This document shows, piece after piece, positions 51,742-60,153 of a stretch of 62,022 nt of DNA (positions within the stretch are counted from its first letter, which is position 1; each line of letters begins with the position of its first letter). Origin of the DNA: JAGMES01 sp023128035 (GTDB taxonomy: Bacteria > Bacillota > Halanaerobiia > DY22613); assembly GCA_030627905.1 (NCBI GenBank), contig DAOVRZ010000021.1:1-62022 (forward strand). Direction: 5' to 3'. Position numbers and translations under genes: made by a program. The notes beneath the pieces are model-generated. The model searched no databases. It saw only the letters and a list, made by a program, of their open reading frames with translations, and had not been told where the DNA came from.

Positions 51742-52599
51742 ATGCGAAAATATTTGGGAGTGATTGGTGATCCAATTCATCATAGCCTTTCTCCATTTAT
51801 GCATAATGCAGCACTTAAGAAGCAACAGTTAGAATATATATATTTGCCTTTAAAAGTGGCTCATCAAGATTTGGCTGATGCTGTTAAAGGGTTAAAAGGA
51901 TTGCAATTTGCCGGAGTTAATGTGACGATTCCATATAAAGTAGCTATTGTTCCTTATCTTGATCAAATCTCAAAAGAAGCGCAATTGATCGGTGCTGTAA
52001 ATACAATTCATCTTCAAGATGGAAAGTTGATCGGTTATAATACAGATGGAATCGGCTTTTTACGCTCTTTGAAAGATGAGGGAGGAGTTAATCCTGAAGG
52101 GTTAAGTGTATTACTTTTTGGAGCAGGAGGGGCAGCAAGAGCTGTAGCGATTCAGCTAGGGCTTGCTGGAGCAAAAGAGATTGTGATTTGTAATCGAACT
52201 CTTTCAAAGGGAGAGTGCTTAGCTAAAGAGTGTGAAGAGAAGATAAAAAATACTGTTTATCGTGCTATTGATTTTGAATTATTAAAGTTAGAAACTGAGA
52301 TGGATAGAACAGATATTATTATCAATGCTACTCCTATTGGCATGGTATCTGTTTCTGAGAAGGAGTTGCCTTTGAAAAAAGAATGGTTTAAACCGACACA
52401 TTTGGTAGCAGATCTGGTATATCATCCACTGGAAACACCTCTTTTAAAATTTGCTCATCAGGCAGGGGCTAAAACCCTTTCTGGTGTGGGAATGTTGGTT
52501 TATCAGGGCGCAGAAGCATATAAAATCTGGACAGGTGTTGAACCACAGATAGAAGTAATGCGGGAAGCAGTACTCCAAAGGTTGAGAGAGGAGGAATAA
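51742..52599 (+). CDS. aroE: Shikimate dehydrogenase
   Basis: 285 residues. N-terminal substrate motif GDPIHHSLSPFMHN, catalytic Lys in NVTIPYK and Asp in NTDGIGF. NADP-binding GAGGAARAVA and CNRTLSKGE lie in the middle. It reduces 3-dehydroshikimate. AAGGAGGG precedes the ATG. First gene of aroE-aroC-aroKB, 2 bp before aroC. Confidence 0.95.
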   Translation: MRKYLGVIGDPIHHSLSPFMHNAALKKQQLEYIYLPLKVAHQDLADAVKGLKGLQFAGVNVTIPYKVAIVPYLDQISKEAQLIGAVNTIHLQDGKLIGYNTDGIGFLRSLKDEGGVNPEGLSVLLFGAGGAARAVAIQLGLAGAKEIVICNRTLSKGECLAKECEEKIKNTVYRAIDFELLKLETEMDRTDIIINATPIGMVSVSEKELPLKKEWFKPTHLVADLVYHPLETPLLKFAHQAGAKTLSGVGMLVYQGAEAYKIWTGVEPQIEVMREAVLQRLREEE

Positions 52600-52601
52600 G
52601 C

Positions 52602-53813
52602 ATGTTTACATATTTTACTGCTGGTGAATCTCATGGGAAGATGTTAACAGCAATAATCAAGAAAGTCCCTTCAGGTTTATCATTAACAAAAGAAGTGATT
52701 AATCAGGAGTTGGCTCGTCGTCAAAGAGGATATGGCCGTGGAGGAAGGATGAAGATTGAAAAGGATAAGGTGGAGATTACATCAGGTGTAAGACATGGTT
52801 CGACTTTAGGAAGCCCGATTGCTCTAACGATTACAAATTGGGATTGGGAAAATTGGCAGGAGATTATGACTGTAGAGCCTTTAGATGAATGCAATAATAA
52901 TCAACCTATGACTAATCCTCGTCCGGGTCATGCAGATTTAACAGGGGCGATAAAATATAATACATATGACGTGCGTAACATCTTAGAGAGAGCTAGTGCC
53001 AGAGAAACAGCAGCTAGGACTGCAGTAGGAGCAGTTTGTAGACAATTTTTACGTCAATTTGGTATAGAAATTAAGAGCCATGTGGTGCAAATCGGTGAGA
53101 TTAAAGCTCCAGTTTGGGGTGAATTGATTGAGTCAGGCCAGGTTATATTTGCAGATTTAAATCAGGTTAAAGAATATTTTAACCAAGTGGAAGAATCACC
53201 ATTGCGTTGTGGAGACTCAGAGATTGAAGAGAAAATGATTGAGCTTATTGATAATTGGAAAGCTAACGGTGATTCGGTTGGTGGAGTTTTGGAGATAGTG
53301 GTTACTGGTTTGCCTGTGGGGCTGGGCAGTCATGTTCAATGGGATGAAAAGTTGGATGGGAAATTGGCTCAAGGGTTAATCAGTATTCAGGGAATAAAAG
53401 GTGTGGAGTTTGGACTTGGTTTCAAAACTGCAGGTTTACCAGGATCAAAAGTTCATGATCAGATTTATTATGAAACTTCCCAAGATGGAGGTAATTACAC
53501 TCGCTCAACGAATTTTGCAGGAGGTTTAGAGGGTGGAATGACCAATGGAGAGCCATTGATTATTCGGGCTGTGATGAAACCTATTCCAACTCTGATGAAT
53601 CCCCTTCATTCTGTGGATATATTAACGAAAGAAGAGATTTTTGCTAGTAAGGAACGAGCCGATGTCTCAGCAGTTCCAGCGGCAAGCATTGTAGCTGAAG
53701 GGGTAGTGGCAAGTGTTCTTGCTAAAGTTTTTGCTACTAAATTTGGTGGTGATAGTATGGTGGAAATCTCTCGTAATTTTGAAGAATATCAGTCTTATGT
53801 GAGAAAATTTTAA
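52602..53813 (+). CDS. aroC: Chorismate synthase
   Basis: 403 residues, the longer family size. GESHGKMLTAII is the first signature, RRQRGYGRGGRMKIE the second; DRADVS-like ERADVSAVPAA is near the C-terminus. It converts EPSP to chorismate with reduced FMN. GAGAGGAGGAATAAGC precedes the ATG. It ends 1 bp before aroKB. Confidence 0.95.
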   Translation: MFTYFTAGESHGKMLTAIIKKVPSGLSLTKEVINQELARRQRGYGRGGRMKIEKDKVEITSGVRHGSTLGSPIALTITNWDWENWQEIMTVEPLDECNNNQPMTNPRPGHADLTGAIKYNTYDVRNILERASARETAARTAVGAVCRQFLRQFGIEIKSHVVQIGEIKAPVWGELIESGQVIFADLNQVKEYFNQVEESPLRCGDSEIEEKMIELIDNWKANGDSVGGVLEIVVTGLPVGLGSHVQWDEKLDGKLAQGLISIQGIKGVEFGLGFKTAGLPGSKVHDQIYYETSQDGGNYTRSTNFAGGLEGGMTNGEPLIIRAVMKPIPTLMNPLHSVDILTKEEIFASKERADVSAVPAASIVAEGVVASVLAKVFATKFGGDSMVEISRNFEEYQSYVRKF

Positions 53814-53814
53814 G

Positions 53815-55431
53815 ATGAATTTGGATAAAAATATTGTGTTAATCGGAATGATGGGTTCAGGGAAAAGTACGGTTGGGAAATTGTTGGCAGAACGCATGGG
53901 GTTTGGTTTTATTGATACTGATGCCCGGTTGGAGGATTGGACAGGTCGGAAAATTAGTGAAATCTTTGCAACAGATGGTGAGGAAGAGTTTAGACGGCTA
54001 GAAACTGAAGTAGTTCAGCAAGTGGCAAAAAGGACTGGGCAGATAATCGCGACAGGCGGAGGAGTTGTTCTGCGATCAGAAAATGTTAAGGCATTGCGGG
54101 AGAAGGGGATTGTTGTTTTTTTGGATGCTGGCCTAGAGATTCTTTTTCAGCGTTTAATGGATGATGACTCCAGGCCTTTGTTACAGACTGATGATCCTAA
54201 GAAGAAGTTAGAAGATATACTTAAAAATAGATTACCTTTATATCGTGAGGCTGCTGATATTGAAATTGATACTAACCTCTTAAATACTGAACAGGTAGTC
54301 TCAAGGATAATTCACAACAACGAGGAGAAGAAAATGGAAAAAAAGATAACCATTAATCTTAAAGAGCGAAGTTATCCAATTTTTATTGGAGAGAATAATT
54401 TAGATCGTCTTGGTGAATTAATCAAATTGCAGATTCCAGACGCTCGACGGGTTTTCGTTATATCTAATACAACGGTTGAACCTTTATATGCTAAGAAGGT
54501 ATTAGAAAGCCTGGAAAATGCCGATTTAGCTTCTGCAATGGGAGTGATTCCTGATGGAGAGGAATATAAAACTTTAGAAATTGTCAGTGGTCTTTATGAT
54601 CAATTGGTTGATCATAATATGGATCGAAGTTCAGTGGTTGTTAGTCTTGGTGGTGGTGTGGTGGGAGATCTTGCAGGTTTTGTAGCTGCAACTTATATGA
54701 GAGGTATCCATTTTGTACAGGTACCTACCACTCTTTTGGCTCAAGTAGATAGCAGCATTGGAGGCAAAGTTGCTGTTAACCATCCTGCGGGGAAAAATTT
54801 AATTGGTGCTTTTCACCAACCTCGATTGGTATTAATAGATATTTCTACATTACAGACTCTTGCCAGAGATGAACTGATAGCTGGAATGGCAGAGATAATT
54901 AAACATGGTATGATTCTAGATGCTAATTACTTTAACTGGATTGAAGAAAATTTGGAGCAGATTTTAAATTTGGATTCTGCTACACTGATTAGACTTATTT
55001 ATGATTCCTGTACAATTAAAGGAAAGATTGTGGAAGAGGACGAAAAAGAGCAGAACATCCGCGCAATACTTAACTTTGGTCATACAGTGGGTCATGGGAT
55101 TGAAGCAGTGACTCATTATAAAAAATATCGTCATGGTGAAGCGGTTGCTATTGGCATGGTTCAAGCCAGCCGTCTTGCTGAAAATATGGGATTGATAGAT
55201 AAGATGGAGGTAAGGCGGCTGGCCCGGATGTTAGAAAGAACTGGTTTACCTATTTATATACCGGTAGAGATCAATCTAGATAAAATTGTAAAGGCAATTC
55301 AAAATGATAAAAAGGCATTTCAAGGTAAAGTAAAGATGATATTGCCTACCAGAATTGGTCAGGTTAAGATCACGGATCAGTGGGGAGAAGATGATTTATT
55401 AAATATTTTACGAACTTTTCAAATCGTTTAG
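53815..55431 (+). CDS. aroKB: Fused shikimate kinase - 3-dehydroquinate synthase
   Basis: 538 residues. Residues 1-170 are shikimate kinase (Walker A GMMGSGKSTVGK, DTD, ATGGGVV). Residues ~174-538 are 3-dehydroquinate synthase (LGGGVVGDLAGFVAATYMRG, NLIGAFHQP, HGEAVAIGM with Zn ligands). The two are in one uninterrupted frame. The joint has an internal GAGGAG followed by ATG at 54334 (residue 174), so a separate AroB could also be made. Both steps are in the shikimate pathway. Separate genes are the usual state in Firmicutes, so the fusion is notable. Confidence 0.95.
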   Translation: MNLDKNIVLIGMMGSGKSTVGKLLAERMGFGFIDTDARLEDWTGRKISEIFATDGEEEFRRLETEVVQQVAKRTGQIIATGGGVVLRSENVKALREKGIVVFLDAGLEILFQRLMDDDSRPLLQTDDPKKKLEDILKNRLPLYREAADIEIDTNLLNTEQVVSRIIHNNEEKKMEKKITINLKERSYPIFIGENNLDRLGELIKLQIPDARRVFVISNTTVEPLYAKKVLESLENADLASAMGVIPDGEEYKTLEIVSGLYDQLVDHNMDRSSVVVSLGGGVVGDLAGFVAATYMRGIHFVQVPTTLLAQVDSSIGGKVAVNHPAGKNLIGAFHQPRLVLIDISTLQTLARDELIAGMAEIIKHGMILDANYFNWIEENLEQILNLDSATLIRLIYDSCTIKGKIVEEDEKEQNIRAILNFGHTVGHGIEAVTHYKKYRHGEAVAIGMVQASRLAENMGLIDKMEVRRLARMLERTGLPIYIPVEINLDKIVKAIQNDKKAFQGKVKMILPTRIGQVKITDQWGEDDLLNILRTFQIV

Positions 55432-56924
55432 ATTGGTTTCAGTGTCCAACTTAATAGCTCTGTATAATTTAAAAGCTCACAATTTTGAAAACCATAAGAA
55501 AAGATAGGCCAGGACCAGTTTGCCTGGTCTATTTTTTTTACATAATCTTTTGTTTGCAATTTTGTATTGGGTAATAATATTCTATCCTGAGGCAGATGAT
55601 CGCTTGCCATTGTGACAATAGCCTGTGCTACTCCACCAATAAAAGTTTCTAATTCAATCCATATATTTACACCTACTTTGATTTTAGGAGGAAAAGTAGT
55701 TTTTGTTTTGATGAGGTGTAATATTTTTTTTGATCCTTGAACTAACTCACTCCATCCTATACGATCTAAATTCTTTGTGACTGTTACTTCTGGAATTCTT
55801 TCAGGAAAAAAAATTTCTGTAGGAATTGGTACTGAACTGGGGAAATAACCTTCTTGAGCCCTGATAAGTAAAGTCTGGCAAAGTATAGATGCTACTTGAA
55901 TTGGAGATAACCAGATATTACCCATACCATAGAAAGAGATTTCTTTTCTAAAATGAGTTGCGATATTTAAAATTGAACTGAATTCTAGAGTATTAGTTTG
56001 ATCAATTGAACAAGTTCCTTGAGTCAAGGTATCTATCACCCGATCTTTATGGATGATTCGATTTTGATAAATATCAACAAGATCTTGAGCTGTAATCCAA
56101 TCTAATTCGTAATTTTCTTTTAGATAAATGAGAAATTGCTTGAAAGCATTTAGATCTTCTTCATATATATGTTTACTTTTTAAAGGAGGTATTTGCCATT
56201 CTTGACGAGGTTTATTCTTACCATTTGCGTAATTTAGCATATCCCAAGGCTGATCACCACTTGTGATTAATCTTTCAGGATGACAGATTATTGGTATCAA
56301 TCCTAGTCCCATAGATTGTGAGGCAGTCTGATAATCCCACTCAAATTTATATTTAGCAGAATTTAGAGTGCTACTGGATAGGTTAGTAAGATCACTAATT
56401 GTAGGGTTACAAGCTAAAGTTAAGATTCCATTAACTAAAAATGGCTGTTGCTTTTGGTGTTGTGCAGTAAGGTTTAGTAAAGAATTTTTTTCTTCTGTAA
56501 AGAACAGAGGAATTTCCCATTGTTGTAGAGCAATATAGGCATGAGGCACCCAGTCTGCTCCTGGTTGAGTATAACAGATTGGGGGTTGATCAAAAGTTTC
56601 TACAAATATTTTATGTCCAGTTTCTTCAGTTTTTAAAAATTTCTCTATACCAGTTTCCCAATTAACGTTTTGGAGGTATTCTTGAGCAACAGGATGAAGA
56701 CTGTGGGTATAAGAATGATAACCAAGTGCATGGTGTTGTAACTTCTCTATAATGGCAGTTTCACCATGATCTATTAGCATTTTAATTTTTTCTCCCACTA
56801 CGATAAAGGTTGCTTTAATATTTAACTCTTCAAGAATGTTAAGTAATGCATCTAATACAACATTACTTTCAGGTGTAATATAATCTTTTGTATCAAACCT
56901 GAGTAATATTTTTGGTTTTGACAT
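55428..56924 (-). CDS. Polysaccharide deacetylase-like protein with long C-terminal extension
   Basis: 498 residues without a signal peptide. The first ~290 residues resemble a NodB-type deacetylase: LLRFDTKDYI at the N-terminus, ELNIKATFIVVGEK, and LGYHSYTHS carrying the H-x3-H metal site. The FDTKD replaces the usual FDDG, so metal coordination may differ. Residues ~300-498 match nothing I know. The start follows AAGGAGT. Its stop overlaps the aroB stop by 4 bases, convergently. It may modify a cytoplasmic precursor glycan; the role is open. Confidence 0.65.
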   Translation of the reverse strand: MSKPKILLRFDTKDYITPESNVVLDALLNILEELNIKATFIVVGEKIKMLIDHGETAIIEKLQHHALGYHSYTHSLHPVAQEYLQNVNWETGIEKFLKTEETGHKIFVETFDQPPICYTQPGADWVPHAYIALQQWEIPLFFTEEKNSLLNLTAQHQKQQPFLVNGILTLACNPTISDLTNLSSSTLNSAKYKFEWDYQTASQSMGLGLIPIICHPERLITSGDQPWDMLNYANGKNKPRQEWQIPPLKSKHIYEEDLNAFKQFLIYLKENYELDWITAQDLVDIYQNRIIHKDRVIDTLTQGTCSIDQTNTLEFSSILNIATHFRKEISFYGMGNIWLSPIQVASILCQTLLIRAQEGYFPSSVPIPTEIFFPERIPEVTVTKNLDRIGWSELVQGSKKILHLIKTKTTFPPKIKVGVNIWIELETFIGGVAQAIVTMASDHLPQDRILLPNTKLQTKDYVKKIDQANWSWPIFSYGFQNCELLNYTELLSWTLKPI

Positions 56925-56990
56925 TTTTATAACTCCTTCATTAGGGTTTTATTTAGTATAGCCTTAATTAATAATAAACATGAATAATAT

Positions 56991-57139
56991 CTTTCCACAG
57001 GCTGTGAATAAGTATGGGGATAAGTTGTGGAGAATAGCTAAAATAAACCATAAAAAAGCCTTTGGAATGGATTTTTAACCAGTAAAAATAAAATATTACC
57101 ATAATTTCTATCCACATACTGTAGATAACTTGTGGATAA
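56991..57139. promoter_or_regulatory. DnaA-box cluster
   Basis: Two perfect boxes on the minus strand, TTATTCACA (57011-57003) and TTATCCACA (57139-57131), together with near matches CTTTCCACA (56991-56999), TTCTCCACA (minus, 57034-57026) and CTATCCACA (57108-57116), fall within 150 bp. No dnaA or dnaN gene is adjacent, so this is more likely a DnaA-regulated promoter or titration cluster than the origin. Confidence 0.55.
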
Positions 57140-57145
57140 CTATTC

Positions 57146-57288
57146 TTGAAAAGATACTAATCTTATGGTACAATAGTTAGTATTAAGTCGATGAACGACT
57201 ATTAATTATGCATTGATAAAATTATTGATTTATGGATACCTAAGATCATGAAGATCTCATTTGTTATGGGATTTTTTATGATCTTTTT
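57146..57288 (+). promoter_or_regulatory. lar operon promoter and hairpin leader
   Basis: TTGAAA (57146-57151) and TACAAT (57169-57174) are 17 bp apart. The leader contains AAGATCAT (57242-57249) paired with ATGATCTT (57278-57285), enclosing AAGATCTCAT / ATGGGATTTT, and followed by TTTTT: an attenuator-like terminator before larE. A smaller AGTCG/CGACT hairpin lies near the transcription start. The signal sensed is unknown. Confidence 0.5.
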
Positions 57289-57336
57289 CTGTGAAAAATT
57301 ATATAAAATGGCTATGAGTAACTAGGAGGTTTAATA

Positions 57337-58161
57337 ATGACTTTGGAACAAAAATATGAGAATCTGCAAAGATTATTGCGAGAGCTGGGAAGTGTGGCAG
57401 TTGCATTTTCTGGAGGTGTTGATAGTACATTGCTTTTAAAGGTAGCTTATGACCTTTTGGGAGAGAAAACTGTAGCGGTTACCTCTAGAATAGAAACATT
57501 ACCTTTAGAAAATTTTGAGGAAGCTAAAAGATTAGCTGATATTATTGGAGTGTCTCACCAGACGATTGAAACTGGTGAATTAAGTAATGAAGAGTTTGTA
57601 AAAAATAATCCAGATCGATGCTATCATTGTAAAAAAGTACTCTTTTCAGCTATTAAAAGGCTAGCAGAAACAGAGAGGTTAAATTATGTGGTTGAAGGGT
57701 CAAATTATGATGATTTAGATGATTTTCGTCCAGGGATGAAGGCCATTAAAGAATTAGGGATCAGAAGTCCCCTCTTAGAAGCTAAGTTAACCAAAAATGA
57801 GATTAGAGAGCTTTCAAGACGTTTAGACTTACCCACTTGGAATAAGCCAACCTATGCCTGTCTTGCTTCTAGGTTCCCTTATGGAGATCGAATTACTAAA
57901 GAGAAACTAGCTATGCTTGATGAAGCTGAAAGGTATTTACGACAATTTGAGTTCAAACAATTTCGAGTGCGGCAGCATGATGACATAACAGCTAGAGTTG
58001 AAGTTATGCCAGAAGATATGCTATTTTTCTTAGAACATCGAGAAGAAATAGTGAATCGTTTTAAAGAATTGGGGTATACATATGTAACATTGGATTTAAT
58101 GGGTTATCGGACGGGAAGTATGAATGAAGTTTTATATGAGGAGGTGCAGTTAGATGGATAA
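57337..58161 (+). CDS. larE: LarE sulfur transferase for the NPN cofactor
   Basis: 274 residues. The PP-loop SGGVDS is at 25-30, and the sacrificial cysteine is in YACLASRFPYGDRIT (about 176). LarE donates the sulfur atoms for the nickel-pincer nucleotide cofactor of lactate racemase and related racemases. DRCYHCK adds a further CxxC pair. AGGAGG precedes the ATG. It overlaps larB by 8 bases. LarA itself is not in the window. Confidence 0.93.
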   Translation: MTLEQKYENLQRLLRELGSVAVAFSGGVDSTLLLKVAYDLLGEKTVAVTSRIETLPLENFEEAKRLADIIGVSHQTIETGELSNEEFVKNNPDRCYHCKKVLFSAIKRLAETERLNYVVEGSNYDDLDDFRPGMKAIKELGIRSPLLEAKLTKNEIRELSRRLDLPTWNKPTYACLASRFPYGDRITKEKLAMLDEAERYLRQFEFKQFRVRQHDDITARVEVMPEDMLFFLEHREEIVNRFKELGYTYVTLDLMGYRTGSMNEVLYEEVQLDG

Positions 58162-58924
58162 AGAGCAATTACATCATTTATTAAGTCAGGTTAAGGAAGG
58201 TAGTGCTTCAGTAGAAGAGGCTTTAAAACAGATTCATGATGCTCCATATGAAGATTTAGGATTTGTTAAGTTCGACCATCATCGTCATTTGCGTCAGGGG
58301 TTTCCTGAAGTGATCTTAGGTCAGGGTAAGACTCCAACTCAAGTGGCAGAGATTTTAAAAATGGTGAAAGATCGAAATCATCCTGTATTAGCAACTCGGT
58401 GTAGTCAAGAGATTTGGGAGAAAGTTTCTGCAGAAATTCCTGAGGCAGAATATCATGAACTGGCATGCTGTATTACTTTACATAAAGATAAAGTTCAATG
58501 TCCAGAGGGGTTAGGGAAAGTATTGGTGGTCACAGCAGGTACTGGAGATATTCCTGTTTCAGAAGAGGCAATAGTGACTTTAGAGATGTTGGGTAATCCA
58601 GTTGAACGGCTTTATGATGTAGGAGTTGCAGGAATTCATCGTCTTTTTGAAAATTATCAACAGATTATGGATGCTCAAGTATTGATTGTTGCTGCTGGGA
58701 TGGAAGGAGCATTAGCCAGTGTTGTAGGTGGGCTTGTAGATAAACCTGTGATTGCTGTTCCTACAAGTGTGGGTTATGGAGCAAGCTTTAATGGTTTATC
58801 AGCGTTACTTGGTATGTTGAATAGTTGCTCTGCTGGGATTGGTGTTGTGAATATTGATAATGGATTTGGAGCTGCGTTTTTGGCTAATTCTATAAATAAA
58901 GTTGGAAGGACGGTGCAAAGATGA
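58154..58924 (+). CDS. larB: LarB carboxylase/hydrolase for the NPN cofactor
   Basis: 256 residues. N-terminal KFDHHRHLRQGFPEVILGQGKT and C-terminal AIR-carboxylase-like motifs (TAGTGDIPVSEEA, AAGMEGALASVVGGLV) are diagnostic. LarB carboxylates nicotinic acid adenine dinucleotide and cleaves the phosphoanhydride. Overlaps larE by 8 and larC by 4 bases. Confidence 0.94.
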   Translation: MDKEQLHHLLSQVKEGSASVEEALKQIHDAPYEDLGFVKFDHHRHLRQGFPEVILGQGKTPTQVAEILKMVKDRNHPVLATRCSQEIWEKVSAEIPEAEYHELACCITLHKDKVQCPEGLGKVLVVTAGTGDIPVSEEAIVTLEMLGNPVERLYDVGVAGIHRLFENYQQIMDAQVLIVAAGMEGALASVVGGLVDKPVIAVPTSVGYGASFNGLSALLGMLNSCSAGIGVVNIDNGFGAAFLANSINKVGRTVQR

Positions 58925-59646
58925 AAATTGCTCATTTTGATTGTTTTGCTGGAATTGCAGGGGATATGATTTTGGGAGCCTTAGTAGATCAGGGAGTTGA
59001 TTTAAAATTTCTCCAAGATGAGCTTAAGAAGTTAAATATAGATGAATTTGAATTGAAAGTCGAAAGAGTTGTAAAGAAAGGTGTCTCTGGAACAAAAGTT
59101 CATGTGATCTTTGAAGAAGGACATGTCCATCGGCATTTGAAAGATATCTACGAGATTTTAGATGCTAGTGATTTGAAAGTCGAGATTATTCAACAAGCTA
59201 AAGAAGTTTTTAGAAAAATTGCTGTAGCTGAAGCTAAAGTTCATAATACTACTCCTGAAAAAATTCATTTTCATGAAGTGGGAGCAATGGATGCCATTAT
59301 TGATGTCGTAGGTACTTTGATTGGAATCGATCAGCTTGGTGTGGAAAGAATTACTGCTTCACCATTACATATTGGTACAGGTTTTGTTAAATGTGCTCAT
59401 GGAATGATGCCTGTTCCAGCGCCTGCAACACTGGAAATATTAAAAGGTGTGCCTACATACTGTCAGGGTATTTCAAAAGAGCTAGTGACTCCTACAGGCG
59501 CTGCTTTGATAACTACTTTGGCGGAGGAGTTTACAAATCACAAAGAAATGACGGTAGAATCTATTGGTTATGGCGCTGGTACAAGAGATTTAGAGCAAAT
59601 TCCTAATTTACTTCGTCTGACTGTTGGAAAAAAAAACTCTATTTAA
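58921..59646 (+). CDS. larC: LarC N-terminal part (LarC1), nickel insertion
   Basis: 241 residues starting in an ATGA overlap with larB. FDCFAGIAGDMILGAL at the N-terminus, then a His-rich EEGHVHRHLKDI and HFHEVGAMDAIIDVVGT, are typical of LarC, the CTP-dependent nickel insertase that completes the NPN cofactor. The frame ends TAA at 59644-59646, right after a run of nine A. The downstream half of LarC is in the -1 frame, so the full protein needs a frameshift, as in Lactiplantibacillus plantarum larC1/larC2. Confidence 0.92.
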   Translation: MKIAHFDCFAGIAGDMILGALVDQGVDLKFLQDELKKLNIDEFELKVERVVKKGVSGTKVHVIFEEGHVHRHLKDIYEILDASDLKVEIIQQAKEVFRKIAVAEAKVHNTTPEKIHFHEVGAMDAIIDVVGTLIGIDQLGVERITASPLHIGTGFVKCAHGMMPVPAPATLEILKGVPTYCQGISKELVTPTGAALITTLAEEFTNHKEMTVESIGYGAGTRDLEQIPNLLRLTVGKKNSI

Positions 59647-60098
59647 AAGATGAGCAGGCTGGATACTGTTCAGGTGAAATGGCGGTAATAGAGGCGAATA
59701 TTGATGATATGAATCCTGAGTTATATAGATCTGTGATGGAAAAACTTTTCAAAGAGGGAGCAGTCGATGTATTTATGATCCCAATTATTATGAAAAAAGG
59801 ACGTCCAGCTAATGTTTTGACAGCACTTACTCCACCAGAACGAATTGATCAAGTCGTAGAAGTTTTCTTTAGAGAGACTACTTCGATTGGACTCAGGATT
59901 AGTCAGGTGGAGAAGCGATTTTTACCACGCGAGATCATTGAAGTTCCAACTCTTTGGGGAAAGGTGAAAGCTAAAGCTTGTTATTATAAAGGAGAGATGG
60001 TAAACTTAGCTCTAGAATATGAGGATTGTCGGAGGTTAGCTGAAGAAGTTAATATACCAATTAAGAGGATTTATCAGCTGATTGGGCAAAATAAATAA
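59628..60098 (+). CDS. larC: LarC C-terminal part (LarC2), -1 frame
   Basis: In the -1 frame the sequence continues without a stop from the A9 run (59628-59636) as LYLKDEQAGYCSGEMAVIEANIDDMNPELYRSV (quoted in part: VIEANIDDMNPELYRSV), the LarC C-terminal domain, to TAA 60096-60098. A separate ATG at 59679 has only a close AGGTG, two bases away, a poor ribosome site, so frameshifted LarC1C2 is favoured over independent start. A loss or gain of one A is the alternative. Confidence 0.9.
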   Translation, partial: KKKLYLKDEQAGYCSGEMAVIEANIDDMNPELYRSVMEKLFKEGAVDVFMIPIIMKKGRPANVLTALTPPERIDQVVEVFFRETTSIGLRISQVEKRFLPREIIEVPTLWGKVKAKACYYKGEMVNLALEYEDCRRLAEEVNIPIKRIYQLIGQNK

Positions 60099-60104
60099 AA
60101 TACA

Positions 60105-60152
60105 AAAAAAAGATATCTCAAAAGTTTAAATACTTTTGAGATATCTTTTTTT
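60105..60152. terminator. Bidirectional terminator between larC and the dehydrogenase gene
   Basis: The stem AAAGATATCTCAAAAGT (to 60125) pairs perfectly with ACTTTTGAGATATCTTT (from 60132), with A and T runs on either side. It serves larC on the plus strand and the dehydrogenase on the minus strand. Confidence 0.9.
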
Positions 60153-60153
60153 A

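Noticed and set aside
56991..57139. Replication origin
   Set aside because: DnaA boxes are present but there is no dnaA, dnaN, or AT-rich unwinding region with DnaA-trio motif in the expected arrangement, so an origin was not called.
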